NCBI RefSeq assembly: GCF_000002985.6
Contig: NC_003279.8
Span: forward strand, 8,246,001-8,310,000
Source of the DNA: Caenorhabditis elegans
Taxonomy: Eukaryota > Nematoda > Chromadorea > Rhabditida > Rhabditidae
Direction: 5' to 3'
DNA: 64,000 nt
The notes under the pieces were generated by a model. The model was not told where the DNA came from, made no database searches, and saw only the letters and a list, made by a program, of their open reading frames with translations. The position numbers and the translations under genes were made by a program. Below, in pieces: positions 22,698 to 35,800 of this stretch (position 1 is the first letter of the stretch; each line of letters opens with the position of its first letter).

Positions 22698-24480
22698 TAT
22701 TTAGAAACACTTTTTTTGAAGATTTACATAAGAATATCTCGATTTTTGATATTTTTTAGAGATTTCTTTTTCACTTGTTTCTTCGTGCACTTATATTAGG
22801 CCACTAATTGATGTTTCAATTTCAACGAACCTAATCTCTTCTTAATGTTCTCTATTATCTGGTTCTCAACTGCTTCCTCCGTTCCTCTCTCTCGTGATAC
22901 TGGTGCTCCGCATTCTGCTTGTTTCTTTTTTAAATATGAATTTCTTATTCGATTCATTGATATTTTGATAATAAAGTTATCGCTTTTTCTTGAACTTAAC
23001 TACTTGAACTTACTTCTCAATCAACTTATCTGCTCGAAAAAATTCTTGCCAACAGGTGTGAGAGATCAAAAGTTAATCTAGAAGTTGCGAAAAGTTACAG
23101 AATATATTTTGAAGTGTATTGAGGTGTTTTATAATAAACCGTATAGTCATATTGTTTTGATGAAACTACTAGAAATCCAGTCCGGTCTCATTTAAGAGAT
23201 TCCGTCATCGAATGTCTCATGGGGTTTTTGATGTTCCGATTCTCCTCCGATTTCTACGGAAGCATAAAAAATTATGTGGCAGGAAGTAGAGAAAAGTTAA
23301 ATAAAAACGAATTTTGTAGGAATTTCGAAAATGGATTTGTTGTCTGCGTCGATTATGAAGAGAGCCTTGAGATTGTTTAGAGACAAGGAAAATTAATTTA
23401 TTTATCTGAAATAAGCTTCTCTAAAGATCTTTTTACGTAAAACTGATAAACTAGAATATGGAAGTGTGGCGGTGTACTAAAATAATTAACATGAATTTTA
23501 CTGCAACATTTTCATTTTTCAGGTAGGTTATCAATCTCGGGAAAATTTGATAATATTTAAAATTCAAGGCATACGCACATTCATTATCTCATCAACGCAT
23601 TTAAAGCGTTCATGTTATTTTCGCCCAAATGAATAATACAAATTTTGTAAGTTTCCGCAACATGTAATGGTGTGGCGAAATTTCAGTGCAAGACTATTTG
23701 AGCCTGCAAGATTAATTTTAGAGTGACTCGTACAAGTATAGGACTAATAGTAGTGCAGGTAAAGGCTGATAGACTGAAAGAAAAAATATTTGAAAATATC
23801 CAGCGAGTTCGCCAATTTTGGCAAATTCGCAAAAAATTATTGAAACTTTTAATTGCTAATTGCTGCGTGCCTTGGTTTTAATGTGTTCGAAAATATACTC
23901 GGGGGCCTAAAATAAACATTTGGTAATAAGATTCTCGACAGTTCTGGTTAGTGCTGGCAAACATTCTACTACCTAGCCAATCCAGTTAGCTATCCGGTTA
24001 GTTTGAATGAATGTAGTTAATTTCAATAATTAAGAAGTGTGAACTTCCCTTGCCTATATACATCAGCTTCATCTCAGACAGTCTCGACTCAAACGGTACA
24101 GTCATCTTTGTATATGTTTCATCGAATAGCCGGAATCGGGAAGAAAATTTCGCAAAATTTCCGGTTGCAACTGACGGACGATTTCTGCTACAGTCGTGGC
24201 GCTCCTTCTGAAGCTTCAAGAATATCCAGTGTCCACTCTTTTCTCGCTACCTAGATAATTACCTTTGCTGCATCCCTCAAAAGCACCTCCTCCAATTTCT
24301 CCGTTTTCTTTTCATTTTCGCTCTTCGTACACACAAAATTGGTCATCGCGTTTCGCCTCCTCCCTCCAACTTATTCTTTTTTCTCCTGTCAGATACTTTC
24401 ACCCTTGAAAGCTTATTTCGCAGTTTCAAATTGGATCTTCCACCATCAGCGTTCTCTAATATTGTGCCACCATCACATTG
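22698..24480. other. Intergenic region between the Ly6-like gene and the ZP gene
   Basis: The first ~450 bp are probably 3'UTR of the upstream gene. The remainder should hold the ZP gene promoter. The pyrimidine-rich 24240-24480 stretch just before the ATG is a likely 5'UTR/promoter. I see no further gene. Confidence 0.5.
22970..22975 (+). terminator. Candidate poly(A) signal of the Ly6-like gene
   Basis: AATAAA lies 272 bp after the stop. A second AATAAA is at 23133-23138. Either could end the transcript. Confidence 0.45.
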
Positions 24481-27400
24481 ATGCATTTCTTGAAAATTTT
24501 GATTATTGCATGGACGGTGAGTGATTTTTGGGGTACTGTACTTGTTCTTGATTTCTTATACTTAACTAGACTTATTTTTGCCCTAAAACTTAACATTTAT
24601 ACTGGAATTAAGTGCCATTTTGAGCCATGGGCTCTACACCCTAGCTCAGCTTACAAAAATTTTTGAGATTGTATTAGGTTATTCTCAAACACCAATATTC
24701 GTTGCCTATTCGTTGAATAAAATGAGTTTTTTTTTCACTTTTCGATTAACCTCCACTTGTTTCCGCACCCTTTCAGTTATCCGTTTTAGGTCAAACGCAT
24801 ATTCTTATTAGTTCGAGAAAATTTGAAAATTCGAAACACGAAAAATGCAGAAAACTGAGTGGGCTCTGAGAATAGTTTGCCGCTGAGCCAGATACTTCTA
24901 ATCTTATTTTCGGTTTCTTCATTATTTACAGAGTTTTATAATTGAACAATTATGCAAAGCAATGGTCCAGATGAAAAAATTCGCCAGGGTAATTTTTGGC
25001 TCCGCGGCAAAATGAGCCCTGTTCCAATTTTAAAAATATTTCATTTTTTGCGTCGAAGTTTCTGCATTTTCCCTTATTGGCTAAATTTACGATACAATCA
25101 TTTTTGCCATTCTCATTTAATCTCTAGTTTTACCAAACAAAAAGAAAAATTTGCAAAAGACTAATAAATGCTAGGAAGTTTTAATTGGCATAATATGCGT
25201 TTTAAACTGGCAGATTCTTTCCTACTCTCGTGACCAGTTTTTCTTTCCGTAAGCTGCCATCTTAAGTCCATCACAAAAAGTGTTCCAATACTTTTTGCCT
25301 ATCCATCATGTGGGCAGTTCGCTCATTTTCGACCGTTGAGTCAAAATAATTACGGTTATTAATAGGGTTGGCGTGTTGCCAATGCGATCAGCATCGACAA
25401 TGAGATCATCGGCGAACCGGATATTGAGTGTCTCGAAGATGAAATACGAATTTGGGTGAAGACTAGAAAAATCTTCGCAGGTGAGTGAGTGTTGTAAGTG
25501 ACGTCATACGTGCAACGGTTCGGCATGAGCCAAGCGTGTGGTAAAGCAAATTTTAAAATAAAGTTATTGCCATATTTGTAATAAGCATGACCAATGTTTT
25601 ACAACTGGAGAATTTATTTGTTGTTTTTTTTTGAAATCGAATTTTGAAGTGTTGTGGAAAAAACGTCGTAATTTTCATACTTGATTATAGCTGCGCACAT
25701 CTCTCAGATTTTTTGAAAGATAGACTTATTTACAAAAATAGTTGAAATGTTGAGTTATGACGTTGGAAAGCGCAACAAAATCGCCAACTGCAGAATTAAC
25801 GGAACCGAATAATTTTCGGCTATCCGAAACAAATTTATAGTGTCTTGGTTTTAATTTTCAATATTTAGGAAGAATATATGCAAAGGGAAGAGCTGAATTA
25901 GAAGACTGTTATAAAGATGATTTTGGAAATCAGAAAACTCGAAAACCACATTTCGATTTACAATTTGGAGCGTGTGGAATGAAAAGTTTAAGATCGGTGA
26001 GTCACTTTCAATTGAAAAAAGTTTATGATATTTTCAAAACAATCATATATGAACACATGTTTCAATTTACAGGTGGATCCACGTGGAATGTACTACGGTA
26101 TCACAGTCGTCGTGTCTTTCCATCCCTTATTCATCACTAAAGTTGATCAAGCATATCATGTGAAATGCTTTTTTGAAGAAGCAAATAAGGGGCTGACTGC
26201 TGAGTTGGGTGTTAGTATGATTCCAACGACAGAATTAGAAGCGAGACATGGAATACCTGGATGCACATATTCAATTCATAGATCTACAATTGACGAATTA
26301 GATGCTGGAAGGCCAGCAGGAAATGTTATTCAATTTGCAAGAGTCGGAGAAAGAGTTTTACATCAATGGCATTGTAATGATCGTTAGTTTTTTAACAGTA
26401 AAAACACGGGATAATTTTGAGTTTTACTAGATAATTTGGATTTTTTTAAATTTAATTGTTTCAAATCGGAAATGGATTTTTTAAACGGGCAAATCATTCT
26501 AGTTCAAAAATTTCGAAAAAGAAAACTCTTAATTTTCCTGTCCATCTTAAAATTTTACTCTCCCAAAACTCAATATTGGATATAGCTCAACTTTTGGAAT
26601 CTAACTCTTTGCAAATAAAAAACAAATTTCAGAAATGTACGGAGTACTCATCAATAACTGTTATGTGACTGATGGGTTCGGAAAGAAAGCTGATGTGATT
26701 GATGATAAAGGATGTCCAATTGATCCGATCCTTATCACGGGTATTCGTTATTCATCAGATCTTCAACGTGCCTACGCAGAATCGTCTGTATTCAAATTTG
26801 CTGATAAACCTGGTGTATGGTTTTTCTGTCAAGTTCAGATGTGTATGAAGAAACATGGAATGTGTGATGGGATTACGGTAAGTGGGAACATTGTTACAAC
26901 AGTGTTAAAATGATAACCTTAAGCCTCCATCATGTGGATCAATGTCTCGAGTAATATCTGTTGGAGGAGAAGATAATGGTGGATTTGAAGAAGAAGAAAA
27001 GGCGCCTTCGTCTCGACGAAAAACAACACCAAAACCATCTGGATCAGATTATGATTATGAGAATGAAAAGCCACAACAGAAAACTACGAATGCTCCAAGA
27101 AGATCCACAACAGTTTCAAGGGATTATGATTATGATAACGAATCACCAAAATTACATAGGTTAGTGAGATTTTACCATTCGAAAATATATGGTTTTAAAA
27201 AAAATTAAATTTTTTAATGTATTTTCAGTCCAAACTCTCATTCTTACAACAGTGTGACACCTCCACTCGACTATGAGTCAGTTACATTGACTGCTTTCTC
27301 TCCTCCAATTAATCCAGCTACTGTAGGAATAGTAAGTTTATTTTCTTTTCGAGACACATATTTCTCAAATTAAGTCAACTCAGGAGAGCGTATCGAAAAC

Positions 27401-29512
27401 TTTCGAAACAGAGGACGACTTGGCTTCTTCTTCAGTGACTCCAGAGCCAAAGAGCAAGAAAATTGGAAAAAGTGAGTTTTAAATGTTGATAGAGTGGATA
27501 CAGTTTTCTATCCTTCTTTTTGGAATTTCTTCTAGGAGGTGTTTTGAAAAATCGAAAAATCGAACATTTTTGTTTTTCGATTTTCGATTTTGGCTGAAAA
27601 ACATCGAAAAATCAAAAAATGACACCCTTGATCAGGAAAAGACAGTACGCCCTTCAGAAAATTTGAAGTTGCAAATAAACATTTTAAAAAAATGTTCAGT
27701 ATTTATATTTTTCATACACATGTCTTTTTCCGTTCCCATGGAATTTCTAGAGTTCAAAAAAACCTGCATACTTTTTAGTCATTAGCGTCATCTGTAGTTT
27801 GGCAAACACTATTGCACGGTGACGTCAGATTCGGGAGGGGACATGTCTACGGGATACCTGGGGGACAGGCATGTACAACTAATTGCTAACCTCTGCGAAA
27901 AACTAGTCATCGAGAGACAAATTGAAGTGTGCTTCTTCTGTTTCTTGCTTATTTTATCTAGGTCAAATACAAACATAGCAAATTGGCTTATACTTTTCAT
28001 TGTTCTTCAACATGTGGATTACTCTCATCAAAACATCAAGTACTCATACATTTGCAGGCGATTATAACGATTATGATGAAGTGACGATTCCGCCGAATTT
28101 GACCGATCTGCTCGCCAATCTACCCGATGACATTAGCAGTGACAGTATTCAGAAAATGTTGAGGTAATTACATTGTTATGAAATATCAGAATTTCATAAC
28201 GAAAAAAAGCTATGAGTGTATGCTTTTAGAAATTCCATAAAATATAAGGTTTTCTGAGAGACGAATGTTGCAGGTAACTTTTCGGTTTTTCTAGAATATA
28301 CTTTCAAGGGACACATATTAAAGAGAAATTAAGAAAATGGTCAACAAATTTTATTGTCAGAATTTTCTGAAGGCTACCGATTTAGTTCAATTTTTGAAAT
28401 AGAAAACTTACATTTACATGATTTTGAGTTTAGTCAAATTTAAAATCTAATATAATGTTTGTTATTTAACGCAACACATTATAGAGACTCCGTGGACAAT
28501 CCAAAAGCATTGCTCGCAGAATTTGGAAAATTAATGAAAAATAAGAAACTGAAAGCGGAACGAAAGAATCGATCGAGAAATCTACGAGAATTGAAACCGG
28601 GAGACTTGAGATCTGGGGAGAAAATTGATCAGATTGAGGTTGATTGGACATCAACCAGAAGACGAGATGTCCCAGCAATACCAGAATTTGATGGAAATTC
28701 GAAATATGATAAGCCTATGTTGGCTGGTCAGTTGCTCATTTTCGATTTGGATGAAGAGCCACCAAATGATGTCGGACTAGACAAAAATTGTAAGTTTTTG
28801 TTAATTTTTTTTGTTTAAAATGAAATAATTATATGTCATAGCTCAAACATATTTTAAATTTTTTACAGTCCAAAAGTGAGCCAATTTTGTATGTTAGCCA
28901 GATCACCAAAATTTTCAAAATTTGTCAATTTGGCAGAACATTGACTAAAATTCTTTTTATTAGATACATGGAACTAGTTTAAAGTTATTTATATTCTCAT
29001 TGTTAAAATTTTGAGTAATTTATGTAAACTCACAACGAATAGATACGTTTAAAAATTTTTTAAAGAACCTTTAACTTGGATAATTTCAAATCCAAAATGG
29101 AAAATTAATTGAACTTGTATATTAAATGGAATTAGTGATACTTATATTTTAAATACTTTATTGTGGTTATGTTCATTCCAGCAACAAAGGATGCATCCAC
29201 AGCGTGTTCTGTAACAAAAGATGGTCTTCTTGCAATATTTGCTGGATTTGGAGCAATTCTAGCAGCACTAATTTCGGCTATTGGATTTTTGATAATTAGA
29301 CTGAAAAGTCAGAGTAAGTATTTTCTTTTTATCTAGTGAAGTCTTATTAATAATGAGAGGTAAGAAATAACTGATACCACCAAGAAATGGATGGAGACGG
29401 CCTCTGAAGCTTTAATCTGAAAATGCTCACATTTTCAGCGACCCCAATCGATCAAGCAACTCCAATTTTCAATCAATATGCTCGAAAACGATTTTTCGAA
29501 TCTGCATCCTAA
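24481..29512 (+). CDS. Zona pellucida (ZP) domain single-pass membrane protein, cuticlin-like
   Basis: This is a predicted apical extracellular-matrix protein of the nematode cuticlin-like ZP family. Twelve exons join in frame: 24481-24516, 25366-25480, 25869-25996, 26073-26382, 26633-26877, 26924-27159, 27229-27331, 27384-27471, 28058-28163, 28485-28789, 29182-29313 and 29439-29512, giving 625 residues. A signal peptide spans residues 1-19 (MHFLKILIIAWTGWRVANA). The ZP module runs about residues 28-290, with LQFGACGMKS, VVVSFHP and the late cysteines VQMCMKKHGMCDG then PPSCGS. A low-complexity stretch with DYDYENE and DYDYDNE repeats follows. A basic STRRRDVP site could be a furin-type cleavage. 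A transmembrane helix lies at about 570-593 (LLAIFAGFGAILAALISAIG), with a 30-residue cytoplasmic tail. I do not know its cutl number. Two TGACGTCA sites lie in its introns. Confidence 0.88.
27537..27627. repeat. cgaaaaatcg repeat ending TGACACCC
   Basis: This run of gaaaaatcgaaaaatcgaac and tttttcgattttcgattttg ends in atgacaccc. It is the same composition and terminal word as the palindrome at 19144-19280, with a degraded left end. It lies in an intron of the ZP gene. Confidence 0.6.
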
Positions 29513-29882
29513 ATTCACTTTCCGTTTCCATGTTTTTCGCCGACATCTCTGTGCAATTCACCTCTACTTTTTCCGTCTTTCATTCGTAATCCTATTTTCC
29601 AGGGTAACATAACATCTCATCCTTTATTTCCTTCTTTTTTTTTGGATTTTTATCATTAATTTATTTTGGCCCATACGCATTGTTCATTTTTACATAATAC
29701 ATTATTTGACATTTAATGAGAGAAAGACGCAATCCAGTTGCCACGTTACAAGAAGTGAGGGATGGGTTTCTAGCGAAAATTGAAATTAATTGAGGGGAAA
29801 TTTAAAAATGATAGGAAGAGATTTAAATGCGGGAACTTTACAACATTTTGCAGAATATGATACAAAAGTATACAGTACATAA
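29513..29882. other. Convergent 3' region of ZP gene and PHAF1 homolog
   Basis: Both neighbouring genes end here. On the plus strand no AATAAA is seen. On the minus strand tttatt words near 29626 and 29663 are AATAAA signals that could end the PHAF1 transcript about 220 bp past its stop. No gene is seen. Confidence 0.5.
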
Positions 29883-32800
29883 TTATTTTTCCTTGGCTCC
29901 ATCATAAATGGTGACTGAAGTGAGGAATCCATTCTCGGTTCTTTCGACAATAATTTGTTTGATTCCGTAGCAGAATGTGGATCCAAATGGTTGTTGCTCT
30001 TGGCGAGCAAGAACCACTGGACGAGGCGGATTTGAGTCATTCATGAAGGCGTGCGAGAATTCATCGAACTGAAATTTTACAATGTTTTATAGGTATCTTA
30101 GTTTTGCAAGTCTGAGTTTGGCAGCATATATCTCGGTTGTATTTGGTTTTGTAAAAAAATTGTGAACTGCCAACATATTCCTCTATATTTTAGTTATTGG
30201 ACATTTTTTTTCTAAATAAAAGTTAACACAGCTGCGATATAAGCAGTCAAAGTGGATCAATGGAGGTGCAAAAAAGGGAAAATATGTTATGTAAAATGAG
30301 TTGAAATATAAAAACTGGAGTATGGGGTACTAGAAAAATGGAAGAAAAAATAGTACCCCTTATTCGAGGTGTATCATTTAAAATTGGAACTACCAATCTT
30401 AAATTTCTATGAAATTGTTTCTATTCTATGGTTAATTAAAATTCATTCCCTTCCTAGTATCTCACCTTTGAATCCGTACGAATCTCGTATTGCTTGTCAT
30501 TCAAGAAGATTGAAAAGTTGCATCGTGAGTACCTGCAATAATATCAAAACATCATCATCGCTCATTGTCAATCAATTGTCGCGCGTTGCACAATCAGTAC
30601 ACAAAGGTGTTTGCCGAGTCAAGAAACGGTGGTGTATGACTTGACAATTTTTAACATTTTCAGGTCTAACGTAGTTTTCTAGGACACGTACATTTAGCCG
30701 CGTGGTTAATCCCATATGTATCTCTCAATTTAATCCAATTGTTCTGTCACCGCGCTTTGTTTGAATATTCCGTCTCCCTTGTTTCTTTTCCCCAAAGAAA
30801 ATCACAAATCGCATCAAAAATTGAAGAAAGAGAGAAAAAACCAAAAAAAAAAGAAAATATATAAACGTACATTCCAAAGTCACAGTGTCCTGGTGCATTG
30901 GTATGAAGAACGAATTTGACAACACGCTTCGAGACAAAATCAAACAGAATATCCTGAAAAAATAATTTATAATATAATTGTTTCATCGTTTTTTTTTTCT
31001 AGAATAGTCTACCCAACTTCAAAGTTGTCCCCTTTCTATTAATTTAAAAGTTTTCCGTCACACTTTCCCAGAACTTTCAATATAAATTTGAAAACTAAAT
31101 CATAGTATCCAATTTCATTCTCTTTGCGTTCGCTTCCATGCTTCGCAATCTCTTGAATGTGTACTCAACCGCTTAAGGAATTGAAACTGAAGATGTCATT
31201 TCCTGTGTCATTGAGCCATCCCTTCTTCTTCATCTTCTCCCATCTCCATTCATATACACCTCAGGTCCCACACCACGACCACCCAGTCGTCTAAAACTCA
31301 AAAGCATTGCCGACCATGTTAATTAAGAGAGAAAGTGAACGAGACAAGACAAACATCATCCACCTCTTGGCTTTGACCAGAACATGGCTTTCGACAGATT
31401 AGCCATGCCATGATAGGCTTGTAAGCGCCTCTTCAATAACACGAACAGGTGCAATCGGTTGTCTGTGTGCTCTTGGATCTCAGTGCTCTATATGTTTCAT
31501 GCTCGTCGTATACGGTTATCGAACTGAATGTCAAGTACGTGTTGACATATGTCAGGTTTTAGCAAATACGCCCATATCATATATCATGGTGTCGTGGCTC
31601 AGTGGCAACAAAACTGTTACTTCAAAATGATTAATCTATTAGCCTTGCAATTGAAATTCAGCGAATTGAACAATATACTCATTTTCATGAATATTTTCTA
31701 TCATTATCTCTGAACGTAATTTGGCTTGTGATGGAGGTGTACATTTTGAAGATAAGAAAAGCTCTAAAAATTTATAAAACTGCTTCAAACAAATATCAAC
31801 AACTACCAGAAGCTGCAGGAAGTAGCTGTACTGTGATATCTTGTTTTCTAGTGTTTTCTCAACTTTCAATCTTTTCAATTTCGAGTTAATGCGTACAGTA
31901 TGAGGATCATTGCAGAAAAACAGGAACTTCTTTCCTAGAGCAACAATTTGCTCGAGTTGTAGAGATCATAGTGTCCAGTATCCCGATAACGAAGAAATAT
32001 GATTCAGTCAGAGAAAAGACTTTGTCTTTCATGCGTTGCCAATCAAATTTTCACGTCTTCTTTTCTATTTCCCACCCAACTGCATCGTCTTCTTCTTCAG
32101 CTGGTCACTTTTCGTTTTCCTACAGAGCTCTTTGTTCTCATCACTCACAAAACAATTGCGAGGGAGGAAGAAGAGAGATAGAGAGAGAGAAAGCAGTAAA
32201 CGAGCGAAAAAGAAGCAAGTATGTTTTTGGAAGGAGCCGAAATTGAATAAACGTATTCCGAGACTCCCATCTCCCCGTAATAAAGGACTATGCTCATTGA
32301 AAAGTACACATACAAACACATGAAAAGATGGGGCTCCTCTTCTCTTCCTGATTTCAAGAATTAGTCGTATGGATAAACGACAAAGTGGTTTCGATGGATG
32401 GATGGATAGCAAACAAAGTTTGAACCGACGGAAGCGACAAGAATCGAGGTCAGACTGCTACTTTGCAGTCATATCACATTCCAATAACATCTTACTTCAC
32501 AAACAAAGTTCGAATGTCATGAATTTGAAATTTAGAATCTAAATTCAAATCCTAACTACACGCACCAAAGTGTTTAAGGAATAGACCAAGGATCAAAAAG
32601 CTACATGAAAATGAGCACATCAACAAGAGTTCAACGGAGACAGATTCTTATTCATCTTCTCTGTTCCTCTGACAGTAACTGCATAAACATCCGCACTGAC
32701 CCCTTTATAATCCATTCAACTTCATTCTGATGCACTACTTGATGCTTTTTGTCAACCAAATTGTTCGCCGCGCGTCCCATCTATTTCATAATCTTCCTGG

Positions 32801-35800
32801 TTTCGAAACGAAAAGTGTCAAGTTGAATAGCACCAATCGCCTGTCAAATTGCTTGCCCACCCAACCAGATATAGTGTCCGAGTTTTAATTTCGCATATCC
32901 CGCAATGCTAAATGTACGGTTAATAATAGGTATTGTGACCAGCCTCTCCCCTTCAAAATGTTCCGACAAATTGTTACTGCTGTCCGAGGGAATCTTCATG
33001 ATGATCATAATAGCGGCGGTCAGAAGCTCCGAAATGATTAATTGCCAAAGCATTTCACACCACTAAATGGTCCCTCCGGAAGAAGTTGCACGCCTATTTG
33101 TGGTGGTCCCATCGTTTCAATTCGATAATCTTATCGCTTTGAACTCTCCGCCAAGGCATCAATGGGTATGATGAACCTACGGATTAGCTTTGTAACGTTA
33201 AAGTGGCGAAACACCTGTCCAATGTCTTACTACCCTTTTGCCATTATAATCTTATACATACTCGGCGTTTGCCGCCAGCTTCCTACCCAAGGCTTCGCAA
33301 CTTCTTACCCAAGCCTTGCCCAAAAAATAAAAACATTTATAAGGAGTTGCCAAGACTTGGGTAAACCTTGGGCAAGAGTTGGGCGCCGCCCCTGCTGAGC
33401 CATGATGGTCGCGCGAAAAGATGCACACTCGTAAAAATATATAGTACTCATATTCTGATAGATATTTTTGAGGAAGTACCAGACATATCGGATTGATACG
33501 GTATTCTCACATACCTTATTTCATTTTTTTTTTCAAGTGTGCTCCCTAATGATTCTAAGTTCAGAATTTACAGAATTACTGTAATTCATGTTTGTTTCAT
33601 GTCTTTCAATTTTATAAAAGTTTACATTTCAAAGGAACAGTTCAGTCTTAGAAAAATTCAAAATTTGATGCATAGGATTGACTGACTATTACTTGACTAT
33701 TGGACTGACTAGGAGAAGAATAATCCTGAAGATAACTTTTCTTTTTATTTTTAGATAAATTAAATGGTTTATTAGACAAAATGGCAATAAAAAGCAAACT
33801 TTGTTCGTACATTTTTTAAACAATGTTAGCCATCAGAGAAAAATATTTAGAATTTGCCTTTGAAGGGACAAGTTTTCCTGTGAATTCTTTCAATTACATT
33901 GAAATTCCTCTATTTTAAATACAAATTACTCAAAAGACAAAGTGTCGATTTACGCTAAAAATTGCGCATGCGGGATTTCGGAATCTTGTTCGTTCTTTAC
34001 ATCTGCAAACTTGGGTAAGAAGTTGGCAAAACTTGGCTAAGACTTGGGCAAGACTCGGGCGAGGGAGTTTACACTAGAATTGTTGAAGTTGGGTAAGACT
34101 TGGGCATACACTGGGCTAGAAGTTGGCAAGAGTTGGGTAAGAAGCTGAAAAGGCCCAAACTTGGGGAAGAAGCTGCCGGGAATTGCCGAGTATATATGTA
34201 TATTCCTATTTTCCCGGCGGGAGTTCCACTCCCAATACGCTCGTAAAATATTTTCATCGTAGAATAGAAAACTTGTCGAAAATGAGTGTCAGTTCCATGG
34301 ACACGTCCTCCAGAGAGTTCGTGCATACAAAATGATACATCAAACATTTGAAGGGCACCGCAACACAATGCGCAAATCCTCACACACATACGCCAACACT
34401 TTCTTCAGGTGTGATAAATGAAAAGAGTGCGAGAGCTTGTGTGACATGTCAATCGGTGTGTGGATAAATTACCCCAAACACACACTTCCGATAGTGACAG
34501 CCGTGGTGTTCGTCACTCCACACGAGGATAACCGAACGCGGGTGCTCACCGAGATTCACACCATCTTAATTGGTCTGTCTGTGATGAGCGGGCTTGGAAG
34601 AGCGAAAGACAACGAATGCGGTGGAATTGGGTTAAAGTTTGCCGACAACCCGGAAAAGATTCAATCTCAAACGGAAATTGAACATTTTGATTAATGAGTT
34701 TATAAGCGAAAATGTGTTGGAAGGAGCAATTTGACACTTTCTTTGGGTTTTGGATGCTGACGGGAATATCTTGCAATGAGATTGATTGGGTGTTGACATA
34801 CAGTTTGAGAGGTCTCTTGCATTAGTCATTGGTCTTTATGATTTACCGAATCGTCGGATAAGAATCAGTATGCGAAATTAAGCATAATTTTATAAGAACG
34901 TTTTTCATGAAAATACTTCGTAAAGCTTTTATGACACGGTATGGATATTTACTGTAAAGTACCGTATTCCTCTAATTGAATTTACAGTATTCCCCTCGGT
35001 TGACCGGATAAAAAACAGCTCATTATTTGTCCACAGGATCCTTTATTCGATGCCAAGTGTATTCTGTGGTACTCGATATGACGGATGAATTACCACCAAA
35101 TTTGAACCATATGTCGTCGACAATTCCGATGCTTGTCTTCTCCCACCACTTGTCGTCGTCATCTTCTGCTCAATTATCTTCGCACCATAGTCAATATGAA
35201 CACTATCCAGAGAAAAGAGTCACCATCACCTTTTATTACCACACACACACACACGGGTACACCAATAAAAGGGCAAGTCGTAAACGAAAAGCGCCTGCCT
35301 GCTGACATTTGGTGATGCCCACCCTTTCACATCTGGCATCCTTGACCACTATTACAGGAAGACGTTTGTTTTTTTTCAATGCCCGTTTGAATCACTTTAG
35401 AGCATTCTCTATAATTTGGAGCTTTCGTAAAATCACTTTGAAGGGAAAATTGAAGAAATCTAGGGAACAGCCGGGTGCAATCGAGAACGGGGGCGAGTGG
35501 AGCTGCACAATTTAACAGAACCTCATGAATATATGATAAGTTCGTGAATGCAATCTCCATCAGAAACCTTAGCATGACGTTGAGATTTTAGGAGCAAAGT
35601 TTTGCTTGAGCTCAGATGATAATGATATTACATAGATCTTCACATAGATAAGCTCAACTTCGTCCTTGGAGATGGTTCTGAAATTTTTTAGAACTATTAT
35701 ATTCAGTCAAACACCCTCTTGCTTCCAAGAAAACTCAAGCATCCACCACCCGACGCCAAAAACGCCTGAAGCGGGAATAGATTTTCTTTTAGTGGTGTGA

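Noticed and set aside
32065..32412. 115-residue minus frame in the large intron
   Set aside because: Composition comes from GA/CT-rich runs; no splice partners, signal or motif.
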